Assembly: GCF_000695625.1 (NCBI RefSeq)
Contig: NZ_JMQI01000047.1
Coordinates: 248,001 to 312,000 of the forward strand
Length of the DNA: 64,000 nt
Direction of reading: 5' to 3'
From: Amycolatopsis rifamycinica
GTDB taxonomy: Bacteria > Actinomycetota > Actinomycetes > Mycobacteriales > Pseudonocardiaceae
The notes beneath the pieces were generated by a model, which saw only the letters and a list, made by a program, of their open reading frames with translations, was not told the DNA's origin and ran no database searches. Position 1 is the first letter of the stretch. The number at the start of each line of letters is the position of its first letter. This document shows positions 25,727-33,585 of the stretch, one piece after another. The translations under genes and the position numbers were made by a program.

Positions 25727-26109
25727 CCGTCGCCGAAGGGACCGAGCTGCCGCCGCTGACGATCGAGGCGACGCCGACGTTCGTCGTCAGCACGGCCCTG
25801 GCCACCCGCGACTTCCAGGACGTCCACCACGACCGCGACTCGGCCGTGGCCCGCGGCTCGAAGGACATCTTCCTCAACATCCTCACCGACACGGGCCTGG
25901 TCCAGCGGTTCGTCTCGGAGTGGGCCGGCCCGGAGGCGCTGATCCGGTCGATCAAGATCCGGCTCGGCGTGCCCTGCTACGCCTACGACACGCTGACGTT
26001 CACCGGCCGGGTGATCGCCCGCGATGGCAACGACGTCGTCGTCTCCGTGTCCGGTGTGGACAGTCTCGGCGAGCACGTGGCCGGGACGGTGGAGGTGACC
26101 CTGCCGTGA
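25723..26109 (+). CDS. chsH1: Steroid enoyl-CoA hydratase partner ChsH1-like
   Basis: The 128-residue MaoC hot-dog protein contains the catalytic strand-helix FQDVHHDRDSAVARGSKDIFLNILTDTG, with Asp and His in the usual hydratase positions. Rv3541c of M. tuberculosis is 129 residues. It should dimerise with the MaoC half of ChsH2 to form the active site. The ATG overlaps the chsH2 stop and its own stop overlaps the ltp2 GTG. Confidence 0.93.
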   Translation: MTVAEGTELPPLTIEATPTFVVSTALATRDFQDVHHDRDSAVARGSKDIFLNILTDTGLVQRFVSEWAGPEALIRSIKIRLGVPCYAYDTLTFTGRVIARDGNDVVVSVSGVDSLGEHVAGTVEVTLP

Positions 26110-27290
26110 CGCTCCCGGGCAAGGCGGCGATCGCCGGGATCGGCGCGACGGAGTTCTCCAAGGACTCCGGGCGCAGCGAACTGCGGCTGGCGGCCGAATG
26201 CATCTCGCACGCACTGGCCGACGCGGGTCTCACGCCGTCCGATGTGGACGGTCTGGTGTCCTTCACCATGGACGGCAACGCGGAGATCGCGGTGGCGCGT
26301 GAGCTGGGGATACCCGAGCTGAAGTTCTTCAGCCGCGTCCACTACGGCGGCGGGGCCGCGGCGGCGACCGTGCAGCAGGCCGCAATGGCCGTGGCGACCG
26401 GCGTCGCGGACGTCGTCGTCGCCTACCGGGCGTTCAACGAGCGGTCCGGGCACCGGTTCGGCCAGGTGTCGTCCGCGGCGGCCGGCCAGGTCAACTCCTC
26501 GGGCGTGGACAACGCGTTCCACTACCCGATGGGCATCGCGACCCCGGCGGCGACGGTGGCCATGGTGGCGCGGCGCTACCTGCACGACTACGGCGCGACG
26601 AGCGAGGACTTCGGGCGCGTCGCGGTGGTCGACCGCAAGCACGCGGCGACCAACCCGAACGCGTGGTTCCACGGGCGCCCCATCACCCTCGAGGAGCACC
26701 AGGCGTCGCGCTGGGTGGCCGAGCCGCTGCACCTGCTCGACTGCTGCCAGGAAAGCGACGGCGGGGTCGCGCTGGTCGTCACCGGTGTCGCGCGGGCGCG
26801 TGACCTGGCGCGGCCGACGGCGGTGATCGCGGCGGCGGCACAGGGGAGCGGGCCGGACCAGTACGTGATGACCAGCTACTACCGCGACGACCTGGCCGCG
26901 CTGCCGGAGATGGGGGTCGTCGGGCGGCAGCTGTGGGGCCAGTCGGGTCTCGGTCCGTCCGATGTGGACGTCGCCGTGCTGTACGACCACTTCACGCCGT
27001 ACGTGCTGATGCAACTGGAGGAACTGGGGTTCTGCGGCCGCGGCGAGGCGAAGGACTTCATCGCCGACGGGGCGCTGGAGCTCGACGGCGCGTTGCCGCT
27101 CAACCCGCACGGCGGCCAGCTCGGCGAGGCGTACATCCACGGCATGAACGGCATCGCCGAGGGGGTCCGGCAGATCCGCGGCACGGCGGCCAACCAGGTC
27201 GCGGGCGCGTCCCGGGTGCTGGTCACGGCGGGGACGGGCGTGCCGACCAGCGGCCTCATCCTGACGGGTGACCCAGCGTCACCTCAATGA
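26106..27290 (+). CDS. ltp2: Thiolase-fold steroid side-chain aldolase Ltp2-like
   Basis: This 394-residue lipid-transfer/thiolase-fold protein has IAGIGATEFSKDSGRSE, VDGLVSFTMDGN, FFSRVHYGGGAAAATVQQAAMAV, DVAVLYDHFTPYVLMQLEELGFCGRGEA and LNPHGGQLGEAYIHGMNGIAEGVRQIRG. Ltp2 releases propionyl-CoA by retro-aldol cleavage from the 17-hydroxy side chain, giving the 17-ketosteroid; the tyrosines in YDHFTPY and GEAYIHG are candidates for the catalytic pair known in the family. The thiolase cysteine is not conserved, as expected for an aldolase. GTG 26106 overlaps the chsH1 stop. It ends the igr-type operon. Confidence 0.93.
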   Translation: MTLPGKAAIAGIGATEFSKDSGRSELRLAAECISHALADAGLTPSDVDGLVSFTMDGNAEIAVARELGIPELKFFSRVHYGGGAAAATVQQAAMAVATGVADVVVAYRAFNERSGHRFGQVSSAAAGQVNSSGVDNAFHYPMGIATPAATVAMVARRYLHDYGATSEDFGRVAVVDRKHAATNPNAWFHGRPITLEEHQASRWVAEPLHLLDCCQESDGGVALVVTGVARARDLARPTAVIAAAAQGSGPDQYVMTSYYRDDLAALPEMGVVGRQLWGQSGLGPSDVDVAVLYDHFTPYVLMQLEELGFCGRGEAKDFIADGALELDGALPLNPHGGQLGEAYIHGMNGIAEGVRQIRGTAANQVAGASRVLVTAGTGVPTSGLILTGDPASPQ

Positions 27291-27354
27291 CGGCTGGTGC
27301 CCGGACGGCGTGGGTGTCACGGTGGAGACACCACCCACGACGGAGAGTGAGGCC

Positions 27355-27939
27355 ATGGCGGTCGACTGGGCGCTCACGGCGGTCTTCGCGGCGCTGGTGC
27401 TCCCGTGCGTGCTGCGCCTGGTCCGCCTGGACTACGCGCGGCTGGGCCACGGCGTCCGCCACGGCGACCTGGCGGAACTGCTCCTGGTGCTGGCGATGGT
27501 GGCGATGTCCTCGCCGGTCGGCGGCCCCATCCCGGCGGCGGGCTGGCAGGCGGTGCTGGCCCTGACAACGGGCTGGTTCGCCGTGTCCTGGTGGCGGAAC
27601 CGCACGTGCGCCCACCACGCCCTCTCGGCGGCGGCGATGCTGTACATGGTGACGGCGATGCCCCACGGCGGAGCCGGCCACGGCCCGTGGCTGACGATGT
27701 CGGCCATGGACGCCCGGCTGGCGTTGCCCCTGATCGCGGTGGTGGCGGCGGGGTACTTCGTGGCCGACGCGGCGTGGTCGGGAGTGCTGGCGCTCCGGGG
27801 CTCGACGGTCTCGACAGTCTCGACGGCGGACCCGGGCCAGGAGCCGGCGCCCGCGGCGTCCGGCCACGCGTCCCGCGCGGTGTGCCGGGCGGCGATGGGC
27901 GCCGGGATGGGCTACATGCTGCTGGCCGCGGCTTTGTGA
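27355..27939 (+). CDS. DUF5134-type integral membrane protein
   Basis: This 194-residue protein has about five hydrophobic segments: ALTAVFAALVLPCVLRLV, LAELLLVLAMVAMS, WQAVLALTTGWFAVSWW, HALSAAAMLYMVTAMPH and LALPLIAVVAAGYFVAD. A short variable loop and a final hydrophobic stretch follow. Histidines (HALSAAAMLYMVTAMPH) recall the DUF5134 family of unknown function, often near copper genes. The start at 27355 places the first membrane helix at the N-terminus; a GTG at 27268 would add 29 polar residues. It follows ltp2 by 64 bp but its link to steroid metabolism is not supported. Confidence 0.75.
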   Translation: MAVDWALTAVFAALVLPCVLRLVRLDYARLGHGVRHGDLAELLLVLAMVAMSSPVGGPIPAAGWQAVLALTTGWFAVSWWRNRTCAHHALSAAAMLYMVTAMPHGGAGHGPWLTMSAMDARLALPLIAVVAAGYFVADAAWSGVLALRGSTVSTVSTADPGQEPAPAASGHASRAVCRAAMGAGMGYMLLAAAL

Positions 27940-28046
27940 GCGCGGCTCCGAGAGGTCCCCGGCCTGGGGGTCCCCCGCCGGTGCCGGGGCGAGCCGGCGC
28001 CGACCGCGCGAACCGTCGGGTTCGGGGCCGCGGCGGGCAGGCGACC

Positions 28047-28499
28047 TCAAACCGTGAGCCGGCGGACCTCACCGAGCGGGCTCTCGCCGGGCTCCGGGAG
28101 CGAAGCCGCCGGGTGGTCGGCCGTCCACTGGGTGGCCGCCGCGATGTCCTTCTTCAGTGCCGTGATCAGGTCCTCCGCCGAGGCGTACTTCTGCTGCTCG
28201 CGCAGGTGGGCGCCCAGCCACACGACCAGCGTCTCGCCGTAGAGGTCGCCGGTGAAGTCCAGGACGTGGGCCTCCAGCAGGCGGTACCCGTCCGCGCCGT
28301 AGTACGTCGGGCGGCGGCCGACCGAGATCGCCGCCGGGAGCCTCGTTCCGTCCGGGCGGCCGATCCAGCCCGCCCACACCCCGTCGCCCAGGCTGCCGTC
28401 CTGGTCGCGCAGGGCGATGTTCGCCGTCGGAAAGCCCAGCTCGCGGCCGCGCTGGTCACCCGGTTCGACCGTGCCCCGCACCACGAAGTATTCCGGCAT
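28047..28499 (-). CDS. Stand-alone riboflavin kinase domain
   Basis: The 150-residue protein is a flavokinase domain without the FAD synthetase half: RGTVEPGDQRGRELGFPTANI holds the ATP/riboflavin-binding PTAN motif, followed by ISVGRRPTYYGADGYRLLEAHVLDF and DLYGETLVVW with the catalytic Glu region. Actinomycetes normally have a bifunctional RibF of about 310 residues, so this is an extra, monofunctional copy making FMN. It is last in the ksh/kstD minus-strand cluster, separated from chsH3 by 49 bp, and may help supply flavin to the many flavoenzymes there. Confidence 0.85.
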   Translation of the reverse strand: MPEYFVVRGTVEPGDQRGRELGFPTANIALRDQDGSLGDGVWAGWIGRPDGTRLPAAISVGRRPTYYGADGYRLLEAHVLDFTGDLYGETLVVWLGAHLREQQKYASAEDLITALKKDIAAATQWTADHPAASLPEPGESPLGEVRRLTV

Positions 28500-28548
28500 T
28501 CGTCCTCCCGAAGTCTCCCACCCACGTTAGCGGGCCGGCGAGCGGAGT

Positions 28549-29400
28549 TCAGGAAGTGGACACCAGCACCGTGTCCGCCAGCACCGGCGCGTCGTCCCGC
28601 TCGATCGCCGACGTCGTCACCAGGAGCCGGCCGTCCCCCGCGCGCCACACCCGGATCCGCAGGGTCTCGCCCGGGAACACCACGCCGGCGAACTTCGCCG
28701 CGAACGACGCCACCCGCGCCGGGTCGCCGTCCAGGAACTCGTTCACCAGTACCCGCGCGACGATCCCGTACGTGCACAGCCCGTGCAGGATCGGCCGCTC
28801 GAACCCGGCCGCCCGGGCGAACGCCGGGTCCGCGTGCAACGGGTTCCGGTCGCCGCACAGCCGGTACAGCAGCGCCTGCTGCGGCAGTGTCGGGACCTCC
28901 AAGACGGCGTCCGGCGCCCCCGAAGGCCACGAGAGGGTTTCCGAAGGCCCGCGCGAGCCGCCGAAGCCGCCCTCGCCGCGGGCGAAGATGCTCGACCGGG
29001 CCGTCCACAGTGGATCGCCGGCCGACGACGTGACGGCCACCTCCTGGACCACCACCGCCGCCTTGCCCTTGTCGTACACGTCGGCGATCCGCGACCGGGC
29101 CACCGCCTTGCCCTCGACCGGGATCGGCTTGTGCAGCCTGATCTCCTGCTTGCCGTGCAGCACCTTCGCCAGGTCGATCTCCACCCCCGGGAACGACAAC
29201 GCCGGCGGGTCGAACACGCGCAGGTTGGCCGCGACCGTCGCGAACGTCGGCAGCACCACCAGGTCCTGCTCGTAGGTGTAGCGCAGCTCGTCCGGTCCGG
29301 CGCCCAAAGCCAGGTGGTACAGCAGCACGTCCGACGACGTCCAGGCGAAGCTCACCTCGCCGATCTCGGCACCGATGGCGACCTCGGGATCGATGGGCAC
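28549..29400 (-). CDS. chsH3: MaoC-type steroid enoyl-CoA hydratase ChsH3-like
   Basis: This 283-residue double hot-dog hydratase has an inactive-looking N-terminal repeat (TSSDVLLYHLALGAGPDELRYTYE). The active C-terminal repeat is YRLCGDRNPLHADPAFARAAGFERPILHGLCTYG, with the hydratase Asp/His signature. Length and organisation match Rv3538 (286 residues) of M. tuberculosis, a hydratase for the longer steroid side chain, located next to kstD there. It sits 10 bp downstream of kshB in the same direction, so it is probably part of the KstR-controlled operon. Confidence 0.88.
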   Translation of the reverse strand: MPIDPEVAIGAEIGEVSFAWTSSDVLLYHLALGAGPDELRYTYEQDLVVLPTFATVAANLRVFDPPALSFPGVEIDLAKVLHGKQEIRLHKPIPVEGKAVARSRIADVYDKGKAAVVVQEVAVTSSAGDPLWTARSSIFARGEGGFGGSRGPSETLSWPSGAPDAVLEVPTLPQQALLYRLCGDRNPLHADPAFARAAGFERPILHGLCTYGIVARVLVNEFLDGDPARVASFAAKFAGVVFPGETLRIRVWRAGDGRLLVTTSAIERDDAPVLADTVLVSTS

Positions 29401-29410
29401 GCGGGAACTC

Positions 29411-30442
29411 CTATTCGTAGCTGATCGAGACCGCGTCGGTGACCGGCAGCGACTGGCAGGCCAGCACGATGCCGTCCGCCATGTCCTCGGCGTCGAGGAC
29501 CTCGTTGTGCAGCATCTTCACCTCACCCGAGACGACCCGGCACGCGCAAGCGCTGCACTGCCCCTCGCGGCACGAATAGGGCGCGTCCAGGTCCGCGTCC
29601 AGCAGCCGGTCGAGGAGCTTGCGCTGCCGCGGCCAGGTCAGCGTCCGCGTGTCGCCGTCGAGGGTCACCGTCAGGGCGGCGGGGGACGAGTCCGAAGCGG
29701 GCTCCTCCTCGGCGACGACGTCCTCGAACGGGTTCCCGGTCAGCGACGTGAACTTCTCGACGTGCACCCGCTCGCGCGGCACCCCGAGCTGTCCCAGCGC
29801 CTCGCGCACGGCCGCCATGAACGGCGCCGGCCCGCACAGGAACGCCTCGTGCGCGGTGTACGCCGAAGCCAGCCCGCGCAGCTGCGAGACGTCCGGCAGG
29901 CCCTGGACGCTCTCCAGCCAGTGGATGACGACCAGCCGGTCGCCGTACCGCTTGGCCAGCGACGCCAGCTCGCCCGCGAAGATCACCGACCGCTCGTCGC
30001 GGTTGGCGTAGACCAGCACGACCCGCCCCGAGCCCTGCTCCAAGGCCGTCTTCAGGATCGCCATCACCGGCGTGATGCCGCTGCCGCCGGCGAACAGCAG
30101 GAAGTCCTCGTCCAGCGACGCCGGGCTGAACACCCCGGCCGGCGCGAGCACGTCGACCTGCATCCCCGGCTTCAAGGACGAGCAGATCCAGCCCGACCCG
30201 TACCCGCCGTCGGTCCGCTTGACCGTCACCTGCACGCGGTGTTCGTGCGGCGCGCTCGAGAGCGAATAGCACCGGGCCACCGAACCGGTCCGGTCGCTGG
30301 GGATCTTCAAGGTCAGGAACTGCCCGGCCGCGTAGGAAAACGCCGCGGCGTGCTCGGGCGGGATCTCGAAGACCACCGACCGCGCGTCCGGCGTCTCGAC
30401 GACGACGTCGGCGACGGTCAGCGTGTAGACCCGCTCAGCCAT
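29411..30442 (-). CDS. kshB: 3-ketosteroid 9-alpha-hydroxylase reductase KshB
   Basis: The 343-residue protein has the three domains of KshB. The FAD domain has RCYSLSS at 57-63, the NAD domain has GGSGITPVMAIL, and the plant-type [2Fe-2S] domain has ligands C291, C296, C299 and C329 (CREGQCSACAC, later VLACQS). It passes electrons from NADH to the KshA oxygenase. The start overlaps the end of the small Cys-rich gene by 8 bp. Other Fe-S flavoprotein reductases share this layout, so the steroid role rests on the KshA and KstD neighbours. Confidence 0.93.
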   Translation of the reverse strand: MAERVYTLTVADVVVETPDARSVVFEIPPEHAAAFSYAAGQFLTLKIPSDRTGSVARCYSLSSAPHEHRVQVTVKRTDGGYGSGWICSSLKPGMQVDVLAPAGVFSPASLDEDFLLFAGGSGITPVMAILKTALEQGSGRVVLVYANRDERSVIFAGELASLAKRYGDRLVVIHWLESVQGLPDVSQLRGLASAYTAHEAFLCGPAPFMAAVREALGQLGVPRERVHVEKFTSLTGNPFEDVVAEEEPASDSSPAALTVTLDGDTRTLTWPRQRKLLDRLLDADLDAPYSCREGQCSACACRVVSGEVKMLHNEVLDAEDMADGIVLACQSLPVTDAVSISYE

Positions 30443-30692
30443 CGGCCACCGCCAGCGTGCCTTCGCGGACCGCGGCGGAAATGCTGTCGGCCAGTTCCGG
30501 GCACGTGTCGAGCAGCGCCGACGGGCCGTCGGAGCCCGCGAACACCGGGCAGGTGTCGGCGGGCCGGGACGTCCACTGGATGCTCGTGTGCTGGATGCTG
30601 TTCTTCTTCACCAGCACACACGTCCCGCAGCTGCGGCACTCGTGCGGCCGCAGCCCGCCCGACAGGAACTCGGTCTGCTCGGCGGTGGTCAC
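30435..30692 (-). CDS. Small Cys-rich protein, possible [4Fe-4S] ferredoxin, between kshA and kshB
   Basis: This 85-residue protein starts at GTG 30692, inside the kshA stop (GTGA), and its end overlaps the kshB start, so all three are coupled. It has ECRSCGTC with Cys 19, 22 and 25, then DTCPVF with Cys 48, and Cys 64 further on. CxxCxxC followed by CP is the classic single [4Fe-4S] ferredoxin pattern, though the rest of the sequence does not look like a known ferredoxin to me. There is no signal peptide or membrane segment. A role in electron transfer to the hydroxylase or in assembling its clusters is inferred from position only. Confidence 0.8.
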   Translation of the reverse strand: MTTAEQTEFLSGGLRPHECRSCGTCVLVKKNSIQHTSIQWTSRPADTCPVFAGSDGPSALLDTCPELADSISAAVREGTLAVADG

Positions 30693-31825
30693 ACTTCCGC
30701 CTCGGTCTTCTGCCGCGCCAGGTTCTCGGCGACCTCCGCCGCCCACGCCTCGTTCGCCTTCGTGGTGTCCACTTCGAACTCGAACCGCTGCGTCATGTCC
30801 TCGGTGACGTCGGCGACGTCGACGTAGAACTGCTGGTACCACCGGCGAAGCTGGTAGACCGGACCGTCCTCTTCGCACAGCAGCGGGTTGTCGATCTGCG
30901 TCTTGTGCTTCCAGATCTCGACGTCCTGCAGGAAGCCGGCGCCGATCCCGCGGGCGAGCTTCGCGGCGATCTTGTCCGCGTGCTCGTCGGAGATCCCCGG
31001 CAGCTTCTTCACCTTCATCCCGTACTGCAGCACGAACGACGTCGGCGTCACGGGGTAGTGGCAGTTGATGAGCACGCTTTCGATTTCGTAGCCCTGGAAC
31101 GAGTTCACCAGCTTGTTGATCATGTACGACGGCCCGAAGTACGACGCCTCCGACCGCAGCAGGTTGTCCTCGCCGCCGTAGTTCGAGGCCATGCCCATGT
31201 CCGGGCGGCCCTTGGTGTTGAGGTACTGCGTGGCGATGTGGCCTTCGAACACGTTCTTGAAGTACGTCGGGTAGGCATAGTGAATGTAGAAGAAGTGCGC
31301 CATGTCCACGACGTTGTCGATGATCTCCCGGCAGTTGGAGCCGTCGATGAAGATCCGGTCCCAGGTCCAGTTGCTCCACTCGGCGCTGCCGTCGGCCTCG
31401 ATCCGCGGGATCGCCAGCTCCTCGGGCGGCGGGTTGCCCTCCGGGTCGTGCCACACGAGCAGCTGCCCGTTGCGCTCCTCCGTCGTCCACGCCCGCGTCC
31501 GCGCGCGCAGCGGGACCCGTTTGGCGTAGGGGATCGAGACGCACTTGCCCTTGCCGTTCCAGCGCCAGTCGTGGAACGGGCAGGCCACCTCGTCGCCCTT
31601 GACGCTGCCCTGGGTGAGGTCGCCGCCCATGTGCCGGCAGTAGCCGTCGAGCACGTGCAGCCGCCCGGCCGAGTCCGCCCACACCACCAGCTTCGTGCCG
31701 AACGCGGTGATCGCGTGCGGTTTCCCGTCGCGGAAGTGTTCCGCCAGGCCCAGGCAGTGCCAGCCGCGGGCGAACCGGGCCGGCGGCTCACCGGCGTAGA
31801 TGGTGCGTACCGAATCCTGCGTCAT
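30689..31825 (-). CDS. kshA: 3-ketosteroid 9-alpha-hydroxylase oxygenase KshA
   Basis: The 378-residue Rieske oxygenase has the [2Fe-2S] site C63, H65, C82, H85 (YCRHMGGDL, ACPFHDW). The mononuclear iron site has D174, H177 and H182 in NVVDMAHFFYIHYAYP. The rest follows KshA (CREIIDN, FEGHIATQYLNTKGRPDMG). KshA hydroxylates C9 of androstadienedione; with the KstD double bond this opens ring B. The start at 31825 overlaps the kstD stop (ATGA). Mycobacterial KshA is 386 residues. Confidence 0.96.
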   Translation of the reverse strand: MTQDSVRTIYAGEPPARFARGWHCLGLAEHFRDGKPHAITAFGTKLVVWADSAGRLHVLDGYCRHMGGDLTQGSVKGDEVACPFHDWRWNGKGKCVSIPYAKRVPLRARTRAWTTEERNGQLLVWHDPEGNPPPEELAIPRIEADGSAEWSNWTWDRIFIDGSNCREIIDNVVDMAHFFYIHYAYPTYFKNVFEGHIATQYLNTKGRPDMGMASNYGGEDNLLRSEASYFGPSYMINKLVNSFQGYEIESVLINCHYPVTPTSFVLQYGMKVKKLPGISDEHADKIAAKLARGIGAGFLQDVEIWKHKTQIDNPLLCEEDGPVYQLRRWYQQFYVDVADVTEDMTQRFEFEVDTTKANEAWAAEVAENLARQKTEAEV

Positions 31826-33486
31826 CGCTGCCCTCCCGTGCTCGGTCGATCTTCGTGCGCCAGCCGCGTCGCCGCAAGGTAGCCGAACACCATGGCGGGA
31901 CCGATGGTCGCGCCGGGCCCGGCGTACGTCCGGCCCATCACGGCGGCGCCGGCGTTGCCCGCGGCGAACAGCCCCGGCACCACCGAGCCGTCCTCGCGCA
32001 GCACCCGCGCGTGCTCGTCGGTGCGCAGCCCGCCCTTGGTGCCCAGGTCGCCCGGCACGACCTTCACCGCGTAGAACGGCGCTTTGTCGAGCGGGCCGAG
32101 GCTGGGGTTCGGTTTGTTGCGCGGGTCGCCGTAGTAGTGGTCGTACTTGCTGACGCCACGGTGGAAGTCCTCGTCGACACCCCGGCGGGCGAAGCCGTTG
32201 AAGCGCTCGACGGTCGCTTCCAGTGACTGAGCCGGGACCTCGATCTTCGCGGCCAGCCCGGCCAGCGTCGACGACTTCGCCGCGATCCCGGCCTTGAACC
32301 AGCGGCCGGGCAGCGGCTGGCGCGGCCCGATGCCGGTGAACATGTACCGGTCCTTGTAGCGCTGGTCGAACACCAGCCAGGTCGGGATGTGCTCGCCCGG
32401 CCCGTCCCCGGGCCCGTACATCGCGTGCACGGCTTCGACGTACGGCGCCGACTCGTTGACGAACCGTTCGCCCCGGGCGTCGACCATGATGCTGCGCGGC
32501 CGCGACCGCTCGGCGAGGGCGAACCACGGGCCGCCGGTGAGCGGCAGCGTCGGCCCCCACCAGGCGTCGTCCATCAGGTCGAGGGCCGCGCCCAGCTGGA
32601 GGCCCGCGGTGATGCCGTCGCCGGTGTTGGCCGCCGCCCCGACGGTCCAGTCGACGCCGATCGGCGCGCGCTGGTACTTCTCGCGCATCTCGAGGTTCCG
32701 TTCGAAGCCGCCGCTGGCGAGGATCACGCCGCGCCGGGCTTCGGCCACACCGTGCGAGGTGACGACGCCGGTGACGCGGTCGCCGTCGACCTGCAGGTCG
32801 ACCAGGGGCGTGGTCAGCCGGACCTCGACGCCGGCCTCGGCCAGGCCCACCCGCAGGCCCGCCGCAAGCGCTTGCCCCATGCTCAGCAGCCGCTGCCCGC
32901 GGAGCTTGCCGACGAGCCACTGCCGGCCCAGCGACAGCAGCCGGACGGCCCCGCGCGGGTGCCTCGCGAGGAGGCTGAGCCAGCGGTAGTCGGCCTGGGT
33001 GATCGGCACGCCGAGCGGGGGAGCGCTGTAGGGCGGTTCGAGGTGGGCCAGCTCCTCGCCCAGCAGCTTGCCGTCGAGGGCGACCGGCTCGACCGACCGC
33101 CCGCCGGGGCGACCGCCGGGGGCTTCGGGGTGGTAGTCGCTGTAGTCGCGGACCCAGCGGAACTCCAGCGGCGTGTGGTCGCAGACGAACCGCAGCACTT
33201 CGGGGCCGTGCGCGAGGAAGGTGTCCCGCCGGACGGCCGGGACGGCGTCCCCGACGATCGAGGCCAGGTACTCGCGTGCCCGTTCGGGTGGTTCGTCGAT
33301 CCCGGCGGCCCGCAGGGCGTGGTTGCCGGGGAGCCAGACCCCGCCGCCGGAGCGCGCGGTCGAGCCGCCGAAGCAGGCGGCCTTCTCCAGGACGACGACG
33401 CTCAGGCCGTGGTGGGCCGCGGCCAGCGCGGCGGTCATCCCGGCGGCGCCACTGCCGACCACGACGACGTCGAACTGCTCCGTCAT
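31822..33486 (-). CDS. kstD: 3-ketosteroid delta-1-dehydrogenase KstD
   Basis: This 554-residue flavoprotein has the FAD site VVVVGSGAAGMTAALAAA near residues 7-24, KAACFGGSTARSGGGVW, KYDHYYGDPRNKPNPSLGPL, and the family signature VPGDLGTKGGLRTDEHARVL. It ends with GNAGAAVMGRTYAGPGATIGPAMVFGYLAA. It desaturates ring A of 3-ketosteroids at C1-C2. It heads the minus-strand operon kstD-kshA-Cys protein-kshB-chsH3-(riboflavin kinase), with a perfect KstR box 12-25 bp upstream of its start and AGGAGAGG as ribosome site. Confidence 0.94.
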   Translation of the reverse strand: MTEQFDVVVVGSGAAGMTAALAAAHHGLSVVVLEKAACFGGSTARSGGGVWLPGNHALRAAGIDEPPERAREYLASIVGDAVPAVRRDTFLAHGPEVLRFVCDHTPLEFRWVRDYSDYHPEAPGGRPGGRSVEPVALDGKLLGEELAHLEPPYSAPPLGVPITQADYRWLSLLARHPRGAVRLLSLGRQWLVGKLRGQRLLSMGQALAAGLRVGLAEAGVEVRLTTPLVDLQVDGDRVTGVVTSHGVAEARRGVILASGGFERNLEMREKYQRAPIGVDWTVGAAANTGDGITAGLQLGAALDLMDDAWWGPTLPLTGGPWFALAERSRPRSIMVDARGERFVNESAPYVEAVHAMYGPGDGPGEHIPTWLVFDQRYKDRYMFTGIGPRQPLPGRWFKAGIAAKSSTLAGLAAKIEVPAQSLEATVERFNGFARRGVDEDFHRGVSKYDHYYGDPRNKPNPSLGPLDKAPFYAVKVVPGDLGTKGGLRTDEHARVLREDGSVVPGLFAAGNAGAAVMGRTYAGPGATIGPAMVFGYLAATRLAHEDRPSTGGQR

Positions 33487-33497
33487 GCCACCTCTCC

Positions 33498-33511
33498 TGC
33501 AACGTGTTCCA
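33498..33511. promoter_or_regulatory. KstR-type operator of the kstD-ksh operon
   Basis: TGCAACGTGTTCCA is a perfect match to TNNAACNNGTTNNA, 12 bp upstream of the kstD start, probably overlapping the transcription start. A GATACT on the minus strand further upstream could be its -10. Confidence 0.88.
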
Positions 33512-33554
33512 GGTAACGAGTATCCAGTTGGGAGCCGTGCTGGTCACCATAGAC

Positions 33555-33568
33555 GAGAACGTGTTTCA
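33555..33568. promoter_or_regulatory. KstR-type operator of the second kstD-like gene
   Basis: GAGAACGTGTTTCA fits TNNAACNNGTTNNA except for the first base. It sits just upstream of the -10 element of the plus-strand gene, giving this 99-bp divergent gap two boxes, one per promoter. Confidence 0.83.
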
Positions 33569-33572
33569 GTTC

Positions 33573-33585
33573 TAGGGTAGCGACC
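33573..33585 (+). promoter_or_regulatory. -10 element for a leaderless transcript
   Basis: TAGGGT (33573-33578) followed by seven bases and then the ATG at 33586, with no Shine-Dalgarno sequence. The start of transcription would coincide with the start codon. Confidence 0.55.
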
